Below the pieces are notes generated by a model, which was not told where the DNA came from, made no database searches, and was given only the letters and a program-made list of their open reading frames with translations. 5,115 nt of DNA. It comes from CAZVBV01 sp964513975 (lineage in GTDB: Bacteria > Patescibacteriota > Gracilibacteria > UBA4473). The position numbers and the translations under genes are program-made. Where the stretch lies: assembly GCA_964513975.1 (NCBI GenBank), contig CAZEON010000069.1:1-5115 (forward strand), written 5' to 3'. Below are positions 1 to 5,088 of the stretch, in pieces (position 1 is the stretch's first letter; every line of letters begins with the position of its first letter).

Positions 1-2
1 CT

Positions 3-1367
3 TATACCTCACCTCAACCCCTCGATGCAAGCATCGGGGAATTCTCTAGATTAAATCTAAAACTTCGTGAACTGGGGTTATACAACGAACGAAATTCTGA
101 AATGCCACTTGATGCAATTAATCATAAAATAAATCAACTTTCATATTATATGTTTGGCTATCAAGCCAAAATTAATGGAGAAGATCGATTTATGTATAGT
201 CCTTTAGGTAACTTATTTTTAAAAAATATTGAAGATAAGGTAAAATCAGCAAAAATATTTCTTGCAATGATATGGGCAGTTCAGTTCCAACACCCTCATG
301 GTGGTACAGATAAAGCATTTCAACTATATCCTTTTAGATTAATATTCAAACTCTTAACTGATAGTAGGCTTGAAAATAAACTTCATGCATTTGAAGTTTC
401 ATTCATTATAGTATTTATTCAAGAAGTTCGTGAAAATATATATGAGCAATTAGTTCAAGAAATCCTTAAGCTGAGAACATTGTCTAATGGTGAATTAACA
501 GAAAAATTTCAAGAAAACAAACATGCTTATGTGAATTCATCTTACGAATGGGATTATTACGTTTCTAAACTTTTCCAAGGTGCTGGAATTCTAATAAAAA
601 CAGATGGAGAATTAATCTGTAAACTACAACACGGTAATACTGCAACTTTTAGAAAAATTACAAGAAATACTGTTAAAATTCCAACAGAACTATTAAATCT
701 TGTTATTAGCCTTGAAAATCAATATTCATATTTAGACAAACCATTAATTCTTAATGATACAGAAAGGTTAAAGATTGATGTTATAAAGGAAATTTATGGA
801 TTCTATCCACGTATTCTACTTGATTCAATTGGAGAGGTTGAAAATGAATTAAAACTTGAATTATTAAATTTACCTAAATTAATTGAACAATATTCTAATA
901 ACAACGAAGGAAAAGAAGCTTATTTATTTGAAGACGTTCTAACTGATGGATTTAATATGTTCTATAATATTGAAGCTGAAAAAATTGGAGGAGCAGGGAA
1001 TACAGATATAGAATGTTTATATCTAACAAATAAGAAAAAATTTGCGGTAGATGCAAAGTCAACAAAGAATAAGCTTTCCAGTATTAATTCAGGACGACTT
1101 GCTGGACATAGAGAAAAAATTGGAGGAGAATATACGATCGTTATAGCACCTAGATATGTGCCTGCTGTTCTTCAAGATATACAAACAAGTTCAATTGTAA
1201 TTATTAGAGCAAGTACTTTTTCGGAATTCCTATATAATTGTATAGATAATGATGTAAGAAAAATCGATTTTAGAGATTTTGATAATATCATTACAGCTAA
1301 TTTAGGAAAAGATATTAGTAAAAATATTTCAAACCTTACAATTGAAAGATTTGCAACAAAAAGTTAA
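3..1367 (+). CDS. AlwI/BstNBI-family Type II restriction endonuclease, 5' partial
   Basis: Probable restriction endonuclease that cuts unmodified DNA; with the adjacent methyltransferase it forms a Type II R-M pair. The frame is open to the window edge; the first in-frame ATG is at 102 (421 aa from there), but the protein-like segment LNLKLRELGLYNE (51-89) before it suggests the true start is upstream. Numbering from that ATG, the PD-(D/E)XK nuclease core is visible: GNTDIE with D302, then after a short strand D317-A318-K319, followed by a basic S/T-K patch and a hydrophobic TIVIAP strand. The order of segments (YG/GY-G-EG..., KxxLxxIWxxQFQHP, PLxLIFKLL, then GN-D...AKST, then IAP) parallels what I recall of Nt.BstNBI, a member of the AlwI family that includes PleI and MlyI. 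Those enzymes cut outside short asymmetric sites, so Type IIS cutting is inferred. The gene is strongly AT-rich compared with the minus-strand genes. Family call is good; the cleaved site is unknown. Confidence 0.8.
   Translation, partial: YTSPQPLDASIGEFSRLNLKLRELGLYNERNSEMPLDAINHKINQLSYYMFGYQAKINGEDRFMYSPLGNLFLKNIEDKVKSAKIFLAMIWAVQFQHPHGGTDKAFQLYPFRLIFKLLTDSRLENKLHAFEVSFIIVFIQEVRENIYEQLVQEILKLRTLSNGELTEKFQENKHAYVNSSYEWDYYVSKLFQGAGILIKTDGELICKLQHGNTATFRKITRNTVKIPTELLNLVISLENQYSYLDKPLILNDTERLKIDVIKEIYGFYPRILLDSIGEVENELKLELLNLPKLIEQYSNNNEGKEAYLFEDVLTDGFNMFYNIEAEKIGGAGNTDIECLYLTNKKKFAVDAKSTKNKLSSINSGRLAGHREKIGGEYTIVIAPRYVPAVLQDIQTSSIVIIRASTFSEFLYNCIDNDVRKIDFRDFDNIITANLGKDISKNISNLTIERFATKS
5..43. 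repeat. Dispersed repeat fragment with hairpin at the window start
   Basis: TACCTCACCT (5-14) is followed by a hairpin with arms CGATGC (23-28) and GCATCG (31-36) around AA, extended by a T-G and C-G pairs, then GGGGAATT. The same layout (TACCyCACCT, then CTCG, hairpin, GGGGAAT) occurs at 3274-3309. The endonuclease frame reads through it without a stop. The element may continue to the left of the window. Confidence 0.5.
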
Positions 1368-1383
1368 TTAACTAAAAAATCAT

Positions 1384-2004
1384 ATGATAAAAATAACAAA
1401 TGAGAATAATATGGCACTAATGAAAAGATATGAAGATAATTATTTTGATTTAGCCATAGTTGATCCACCATATGGAATATTAAATAAAACCAAAAGAGGT
1501 GGTGACAAAAAATTTAATATGGAAGAATATCGTAAATGGGATGTAAAACCACATAAAGATTATTTTGATGAATTATTTAGAGTTTCTAAAAATCAAATTA
1601 TTTGGGGTGGTAATTATTTTGGTCATTTATGGCTTAATTGTGAATATAATAAATGTTTTATAGTTTGGGATAAAAATCAACCAGAGTCTTTAAATAACTT
1701 TTCAATGGCAGAAATGGCATGGACATCTATTGATAAGCCAGCAAAAATATTCAGATACAGCGTTAGGAAAAATAGAAACAAAATTCATCCTACTCAAAAA
1801 CCAGTTGAAATGTACGAATGGATACTTAAATTATTTGCAAAAGAAAATGATAAAATTTTAGATACACACCTTGGAAGTGGGACAATTGCTATTGCTTGTC
1901 ATAATAAAAATTTTGATTTAACCGCTTGTGAAATTAGTAAGACCTATTATAAAAAAGCATTAAATAAAATTAAAGAAGAATGTACTGATATAATATTAAA
2001 TTAA
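1384..2004 (+). CDS. Small beta-class DNA amino-methyltransferase of the R-M pair
   Basis: S-adenosylmethionine-dependent methyltransferase, probably N6-adenine (N4-cytosine not excluded), protecting host DNA from the upstream nuclease. Of 206 aa, the catalytic motif IV DPPY is at residues 27-30 near the N-terminus. IHPTQKP lies at 134-140, and the AdoMet-binding motif I variant DTHLGSGT at 160-167 near the C-terminus. DPPY before the G-x-G loop is the beta-class order of the N6_N4_Mtase family. The protein is short for a DNA methyltransferase: residues 31-130 must hold both the scaffold and whatever reads the site, and no large separate target-recognition domain is seen. It starts 16 bases after the nuclease stop in the same orientation with no clear ribosome-binding site, so co-transcription with the nuclease is likely. 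Codons are extremely A/T-ending (for example 17 G+C in bases 1441-1500). Its stop overlaps the tail of the convergent gene by 9 bases. Confidence 0.88.
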   Translation: MIKITNENNMALMKRYEDNYFDLAIVDPPYGILNKTKRGGDKKFNMEEYRKWDVKPHKDYFDELFRVSKNQIIWGGNYFGHLWLNCEYNKCFIVWDKNQPESLNNFSMAEMAWTSIDKPAKIFRYSVRKNRNKIHPTQKPVEMYEWILKLFAKENDKILDTHLGSGTIAIACHNKNFDLTACEISKTYYKKALNKIKEECTDIILN

Positions 2005-2301
2005 ATTTTTAAACTCTTCCGCAACCTCCCTATTCCTCTCACACCACCGACAAAACTCAAAATATCCTTTATCCACCAACTCAATCAAGTTTTTCTCAAA
2101 TTCAACCCATTTGGCTTCAGGTTCAATGCGTACGTGTAAAGGTTCGTCAAAGTTTAAGAATTCATCAACTGTTGGCTTTCTGCCATACTTTTCAAGAAAA
2201 TGCTCATGTACCCTTTGTGTCGTCGGTTCAATCCGTGCGTGTGAACCCCCACCAGAACAAGAAAGAGCTTGCAAGTATAGCTCTTTTTTTATATCAAACA
2301 C
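1996..2301 (-). CDS. Hypothetical small charged protein with internal HxRIEP duplication
   Basis: Not recognised. From a GTG at 2301 the frame gives 101 aa; a TTG at 2274, preceded by an AAAGAG stretch, gives a shorter version. An ATG at 2349 exists, but the added codons are antisense to the tRNA-Ser gene, so I do not use it. The body is acidic and helix-like (LEKYGRKPTVDEF, EFEKNLIELVDKG) and ends with a pair of cysteines in FCRWCERN and a charged tail. A six-residue motif, HARIEP and HVRIEP, occurs twice exactly 35 codons apart; the DNA beneath it is 17/20 identical (2120-2139 and 2225-2244). Base composition is like the minus-strand chromosomal genes and unlike the neighbouring R-M genes. 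A terminator-like hairpin lies inside the N-terminal part. It could be a genuine small gene or the remnant of a longer one; confidence that it is expressed is moderate. Confidence 0.45.
   Translation of the reverse strand: MFDIKKELYLQALSCSGGGSHARIEPTTQRVHEHFLEKYGRKPTVDEFLNFDEPLHVRIEPEAKWVEFEKNLIELVDKGYFEFCRWCERNREVAEEFKNLI
2120..2244. repeat. Two 20-bp direct repeats, 105 bp apart and in codon phase
   Basis: Bases 2120-2139 and 2225-2244 match at 17 of 20 positions (ggttcaat-core-cgtgt). The offset of 105 is exactly 35 codons, so both copies encode H-(V/A)-R-I-E-P in the minus-strand small protein. The right copy also forms an inverted repeat, GGTTCA (2225-2230) with TGAACC (2242-2247). Confidence 0.7.
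2262..2290 (+). terminator. Terminator-like hairpin with T-run upstream of tRNA-Ser
   Basis: The stem AAAGAGC (2262-2268) pairs with GCTCTTT (2280-2286) around an 11-base loop, and the T-run continues to 2290. It could end plus-strand transcription from the R-M genes before the tRNA. The stem has only three G/C pairs, so it is weak. Read on the minus strand it is followed by a looser T-rich stretch and would sit inside the small protein gene, which counts against a function in that direction. Confidence 0.4.
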
Positions 2302-2305
2302 ACAC

Positions 2306-2395
2306 GGAGGAGTGCCAGAGTGGTCGAATGGGGTGCTCTCGAAAAGCACTGTACCAGCAATGGTACCGGAGGTTCGAATCCTCTCTCCTCCGCCA
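2306..2395 (+). tRNA. tRNA-Ser(CGA), CCA encoded
   Basis: A complete 90-base class II tRNA that delivers serine to UCG codons. Acceptor stem GGAGGAG (2306-2312) pairs with CTCCTCC (2385-2391). The anticodon stem GTGCT (2333-2337) pairs with AGCAC (2345-2349) around the loop CTCGAAA, with anticodon CGA at 2340-2342. The long variable arm GTACC...GGTAC is diagnostic of serine/leucine-type tRNAs. The T arm GGAGG-TTCGAAT-CCTCT occupies 2368-2384. G2392 is the discriminator, and CCA is encoded at 2393-2395. A TATATC element at 2290-2295 could be a -10 giving a very short leader, with TTGCAA (2269-2274) as a poorly spaced -35 (15 bases); this is weak. The 3' end faces the convergent sortase gene only 5 bases away. 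Confidence 0.97.
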
Positions 2396-2400
2396 CTAAT

Positions 2401-3174
2401 TTAATTCACCTCCACCAACTTCCCTACCACTACGAGTCTATTTTTATTGGTTCCCACTGGTGTACAAGTCATGAGAGTAAGAATTGATTTGTCTTTTGGT
2501 TGGTTGAGCACAGAGGTTTCAGTCGGTGCAACGACTTTGATTTCTTTCACTTGGTAGGTGTATTTCTCTCCTTCCCAGTAAATATCAATCATGTCGTCCA
2601 TTTCAACTTCATGAAGAAGCGCGAATACGTCCTTGAAACGTCCTTTATCCCATGCGTAATATGACGAATGACCTGTCACAAAGAAGTTTCCTGTAATTCC
2701 AGGTTTCCGAGAAACCGGATGAACGACTACTCCATCTTTAAGACCATTCTGAATATTTCGTTCAAGTTGTTTCCAGTGTTTATGTGTTGGAACCGTAACC
2801 AATGGTACGTTTTGTAAAATCCGTGGAATAGAAATTCTATTGTCCGGAGGCAAAATATCCATCGTCGCAAACATATTTTTTGCTTGGTTCTTTGGTTTCA
2901 ATGTTTTATTGGCAAAGAGCTCTTGTTGTGGCTTCTCAATCTTTTCTAATTTTAATACCTTTTTTTGAACGGGCTCTACTTCCTCTACTGCTTCAAAGAA
3001 AAGAGAAGCTTTCAATGTTTCTACTTTGTATTCCGCCATTTGCGCAAACGCTCCGTAGTTGAGAACCACATGTGTCCCACTCCAAATGAAACATACTGTG
3101 AAACAAAACATCAACGCGTCTTTCCAGAAAGGACATTGTTTCTTGAAGCCAAATTCAAAATTATTCTGATCCAT
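2401..3174 (-). CDS. Membrane-anchored sortase (transpeptidase)
   Basis: Cysteine transpeptidase that anchors or joins surface proteins outside the membrane. From ATG 3174 it is 257 aa: one N-terminal membrane segment (about residues 19-43), then a Lys/Glu/Pro-rich linker, then the sortase barrel. The catalytic triad is visible as His169 in TGHSS, Cys237 in LMTCTP and Arg246 in NKNRLVV; the beta-strand LTLMTC before the cysteine is typical of the family. The class (D/E-like or A-like) is not certain, and I see no sorting substrate (LPxTG-type tail) or pilin in the window. A TTG at 3192 would add six residues, but the strong promoter at 3181-3209 places the RNA start at about 3174, which would exclude that TTG from the mRNA and favours ATG 3174. 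It converges on the tRNA-Ser gene with 5 bases between. Confidence 0.92.
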   Translation of the reverse strand: MDQNNFEFGFKKQCPFWKDALMFCFTVCFIWSGTHVVLNYGAFAQMAEYKVETLKASLFFEAVEEVEPVQKKVLKLEKIEKPQQELFANKTLKPKNQAKNMFATMDILPPDNRISIPRILQNVPLVTVPTHKHWKQLERNIQNGLKDGVVVHPVSRKPGITGNFFVTGHSSYYAWDKGRFKDVFALLHEVEMDDMIDIYWEGEKYTYQVKEIKVVAPTETSVLNQPKDKSILTLMTCTPVGTNKNRLVVVGKLVEVN

Positions 3175-3180
3175 CTCCTT

Positions 3181-3209
3181 ATTGTACCACAAATAAACGC
3201 CTTTTTCAA
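3181..3209 (-). promoter_or_regulatory. Sigma70-like promoter of the sortase gene (leaderless type)
   Basis: On the minus strand the -35 TTGAAA (3204-3209) and the -10 TACAAT (3181-3186) are separated by exactly 17 bases. Six bases (AAGGAG) follow the -10 before ATG 3174, so the expected +1 is the A of the ATG or its direct neighbour. AAGGAG abuts the ATG with no spacing and therefore cannot work as a normal ribosome-binding site for it. Confidence 0.75.
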
Positions 3210-3212
3210 GGG

Positions 3213-3224
3213 GTTTAATTAAAC
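3213..3224. repeat. Perfect 12-bp palindrome upstream of the sortase -35 box
   Basis: GTTTAATTAAAC is a perfect palindrome whose near edge is 3 bases upstream of the sortase -35. It may be an operator or an A/T-rich UP-like element; it also abuts the outer end of the GC-rich composite repeat. No regulator is identifiable here. Confidence 0.5.
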
Positions 3225-3309
3225 ATTCTCCCCCTTTAAGGGGGAGTTAGAGGGGGTAGAAATCATATCAAAATACCCCACCTATTCTCTCGCCTGAGGA
3301 GGGGGGAAT
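3225..3309. repeat. GC-rich composite inverted-repeat element between trpS and sortase
   Basis: A compact non-coding element filling the gap between trpS and the sortase. Its ends are imperfect inverted repeats: ATTCTCCCCCT at 3225-3235 against AGGGGGGAAT at 3300-3309. Inside are a hairpin CTCCCCC (3228-3234) / GGGGGAG (3240-3246) with loop TTTAA, and GGGGTA (3253-3258) / TACCCC (3274-3279) with a 15-base loop. Neither hairpin is followed by a convincing T-run, so it is not a classic terminator, although it could slow transcription leaving trpS. Its right half resembles bases 5-43 of the window. It looks like a non-autonomous dispersed repeat (MITE- or REP-like). Confidence 0.6.
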
Positions 3310-3312
3310 ATT

Positions 3313-4296
3313 TTACACCAAGTGAGATCCACTCAACCCAACCTTTTCTCGGACCGTTTTTAATTTTTTCTCAGCAATAGTGTTGGCTTTCTCTGCACCT
3401 GCTTTCAAAATTTTCTCAACAAGCTTTGCATCTTTTTCTAATTCCGCTCGTTTTGTTCGAGCCTCTGCAAAGAATTTCCATACCAATTCAAAAAGTTGTT
3501 TCTTACTATCTCCAAATCCAATATCTCCCGCTTTATACTGCTTTTCGAGCTTTGCGAGGTTCGGATTCTCAAAGAGTTTGTGGAAAGCAAACACAGCACA
3601 GGTTTTTGGATCAATTGAATCCCCCATCGCGACAGATTCTGTTTTGATCGACATGATTTTTTTCTTCAATGTCGCTTCATCTGCAAAAATCTCAATCGTA
3701 TTCCCGTAACTCTTCGACATTTTTTGACCATCGAGTCCTGGGATTGTTGCTACCGTCGCTGGAATATCTGGTTCTGGAATTGTAAATGTATCTCCGTACC
3801 GGTGGTTAAATTTCTGTGCAATGTCTCTCGACATCTCAACGTGTTGTTTTTGATCTTTCCCAACAGGGACTTTATTCGCGTCATAGAGAAGGATGTCCGA
3901 TGCCATGAGCACAGGATAAGTAAAAAGTCCCGCGTTTGCTTCCATGCCTTTTGCCTTTTTATCTTTGAAAGAATGCGCTCGTTCGAGGAGTCCCATCGAT
4001 GTCTGACAGAGCAAAATCCACGTCAATTCTGTGTGCGAACGAATATCTGATTGTCGGTAGAACAAAGATTTCTCCGGATCGACTCCGAGTGCCAACCAAT
4101 CGATGACCGCATTTTTTTGATATTCTGTAAATTGTTTTGCGTCTGTTTGTGAAGTGAACGCATGCAAGTCCGCGATAAAGAAAAACATTTCGTTCTTCTT
4201 ATCCGCTTGGAAGTCGAGCATCGGTTTGATTGCTCCGAAGTAATTTCCCCAGTGCAAATCTCCACTTGATTGAATACCGGTCAAAACTCGTGTCAT
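3313..4296 (-). CDS. trpS: Tryptophan--tRNA ligase
   Basis: Class I aminoacyl-tRNA synthetase that activates tryptophan with ATP and charges tRNA-Trp in the cytosol. 327 aa, normal for bacterial TrpRS. The class I signature appears as SSGDLHWGNYFGA (residues 10-22, the HIGH-equivalent being HWGN at 15-18), and the second signature as KMSKS at 192-196. The intervening block MASDILLYDANKVPVGKDQ (131-149) matches the conserved TrpRS segment whose Asp (here D134) contacts the indole nitrogen. The helical C-terminal domain ends in a Lys/Glu-rich stretch. Its ATG overlaps the TGA of the upstream membrane-protein gene (ATGA, 4293-4296), so translational coupling is likely; a weak AAAGAAG lies just upstream. 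There is no promoter of its own in view, so it is probably read from the promoter at 4648-4675. Confidence 0.97.
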   Translation of the reverse strand: MTRVLTGIQSSGDLHWGNYFGAIKPMLDFQADKKNEMFFFIADLHAFTSQTDAKQFTEYQKNAVIDWLALGVDPEKSLFYRQSDIRSHTELTWILLCQTSMGLLERAHSFKDKKAKGMEANAGLFTYPVLMASDILLYDANKVPVGKDQKQHVEMSRDIAQKFNHRYGDTFTIPEPDIPATVATIPGLDGQKMSKSYGNTIEIFADEATLKKKIMSIKTESVAMGDSIDPKTCAVFAFHKLFENPNLAKLEKQYKAGDIGFGDSKKQLFELVWKFFAEARTKRAELEKDAKLVEKILKAGAEKANTIAEKKLKTVREKVGLSGSHLV

Positions 4297-4640
4297 TCTT
4301 CTTTGTTAGTAAATTCGGAAAGGATGTCTGGCAACGATTGTGCTTGTTGTTGTTCAACAACTCCTGGTAAGAATTGTTGCATAAAATTTTGAGAATAGCT
4401 CGTGTCATCGAGTGCTTTGATGCCGAGACTCAAGAAGAGAAATGCCGCTGTAATAATGAGAATTGTCACAAGCACAAATCCCCATACCCAGAACACAAGT
4501 TCGAAAACTCGATGAATAATATCCCAGATAAAAAACCCAAGCCATTCAATGGCTATCCATAATTTTACAAAAAACCATTCAATTCCCATTCCTATATTTT
4601 TGAGAACATTCCCGAAAGACGATTTTTTCTTTTTTGCCAT
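4293..4640 (-). CDS. Small aromatic-rich membrane protein, unknown function
   Basis: Not recognised. 115 aa: a basic start (MAKKKKSS), a Trp/Phe-rich amphipathic stretch (about residues 20-45, with W22, W28, W33, W39), a clear membrane helix (about 47-73, GFVLVTILIITAAFLFLSL), and a polar Gln-rich tail ending in acidic residues. The four-lysine N-terminus suggests that end stays in the cytoplasm, leaving the tail outside, or a hairpin if the first stretch also enters the membrane. I chose ATG 4640 over the in-frame ATG at 4730 because a good promoter lies between them and the extra 30 residues would be encoded through it. It is first in a two-gene unit with trpS; the link to tRNA charging is probably only shared transcription. 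Confidence 0.8.
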   Translation of the reverse strand: MAKKKKSSFGNVLKNIGMGIEWFFVKLWIAIEWLGFFIWDIIHRVFELVFWVWGFVLVTILIITAAFLFLSLGIKALDDTSYSQNFMQQFLPGVVEQQQAQSLPDILSEFTNKEE

Positions 4641-4647
4641 TGTGTGA

Positions 4648-4675
4648 ATTATAGATGAAAAAGGAATCTTGTGAA
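4648..4675 (-). promoter_or_regulatory. Sigma70-like promoter of the membrane protein-trpS unit (leaderless type)
   Basis: On the minus strand the -35 TTCACA (4670-4675) and a perfect -10 TATAAT (4648-4653) are separated by 16 bases. Seven bases (TCACACA) then lead to ATG 4640, so transcription should start at or one base before the start codon. No Shine-Dalgarno sequence is present. Confidence 0.75.
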
Positions 4676-4704
4676 ATTTTATGAATTCTTTTACAAAATA
4701 AAAA

Positions 4705-5088
4705 ATGAAACAACGATAGCAACGTTCCAAAGAACGAAAGAAGAACCGTTTAGAAAAATTTAACTATTCTGGTGATGAATTCTATTTCGTTACAATCTGC
4801 ACAAAAGATAGAGAGAAAATATTTGGAAAAATAAAAGAAGGGAAAATAATTCTCAATTCGTGGGGATTCATCGTAAAACAATGTTGGAAGAACATTCCAA
4901 AACATTTTAAAAATGTAAAAATTGATTTGTTTATTATTATGCCAAACCATATTCATGGAATTATAAAAATTGGGGATCCATATTCCGGTAGGGGACGTAA
5001 TGTAGGGACAAGGCATGTCTTGTCCCTACCAGGAAAACGAAAATATGAAAAATTACCAACAATAAATATCTACCGGCAAAGCCGGTAG
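4705..5088 (+). pseudogene. Decayed RAYT (REP-associated Y1/HUH transposase)
   Basis: Remnant of an IS200-like Y1 transposase of the REP-associated type, which nicks and joins single-stranded DNA at hairpins. The frame reads MKQR, an amber TAG (4717-4719), then continues openly for about 120 codons: ERKKNRLEKFNYSGDEFYF, VTICTKDREKIFGKI, then MPNHIHGII with the metal-binding HUH pair His82/His84 (numbering through the stop). There is no usable in-frame start between the amber and the HUH motif. The C-terminal part carrying the catalytic tyrosine is missing; after the HUH motif the frame passes through a REP-like palindrome (GTRHVLSLP) and ends at TAG 5086-5088 inside a second palindrome. The amber is one base from CAG (Gln), which would fit. 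Divergent from the membrane-protein gene. Confidence 0.8.
5002..5029. repeat. REP-like palindrome, 11-bp perfect stem, inside the RAYT frame
   Basis: GTAGGGACAAG (5002-5012) pairs perfectly with CTTGTCCCTAC (5019-5029) around the loop GCATGT. It lies in frame in the transposase remnant and encodes GTRHVLSLP. It begins with GTAG, the tetranucleotide known to mark REP hairpins for RAYTs in enterobacteria, although here GTAG is part of the stem. Confidence 0.85.

Noticed and set aside
2225..2247. GGTTCAATCC, resembling a tRNA T-loop
   Set aside because: The flanking bases do not form a T stem or acceptor stem; it is explained by the internal repeat of the small gene.
2302..2349. N-terminal extension of the minus-strand small gene from ATG 2349
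   Set aside because: These codons are antisense to the tRNA-Ser acceptor, D and anticodon arms; the sequence is explained by the tRNA.
2306..2395. tRNA-Ser as attachment site of an island carrying the R-M genes
   Set aside because: Integration usually uses the tRNA 3' end, but the R-M genes lie on the 5' side; no integrase or repeated 3' tRNA segment is seen.
3175..3192. TTG start for the sortase (six extra residues)
   Set aside because: The -10 TACAAT overlaps this stretch, so it would not be transcribed from the promoter found; ATG 3174 fits better.
3225..3309. Rho-independent terminator of trpS
   Set aside because: The GC-rich stems are not followed by a T-run on the minus strand; a dispersed repeat explains the symmetry better.
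3380..4050. Several plus-strand open frames opposite trpS
   Set aside because: All are antisense shadows of a clear trpS gene.
4717..4719. TAG recoded as an amino acid
   Set aside because: The intact genes end in TAA or TGA and none contains an internal TAG; a point mutation in a decaying transposase is simpler.
4641..4730. Longer form of the membrane protein from ATG 4730
   Set aside because: The added 30 residues are read through the TATAAT/TTCACA promoter and partly overlap the divergent RAYT remnant; the MAKKKK start is more natural.
4750..5016. 88-codon minus-strand open frame opposite the RAYT
   Set aside because: Shadow of the transposase remnant; its product shows no family features.
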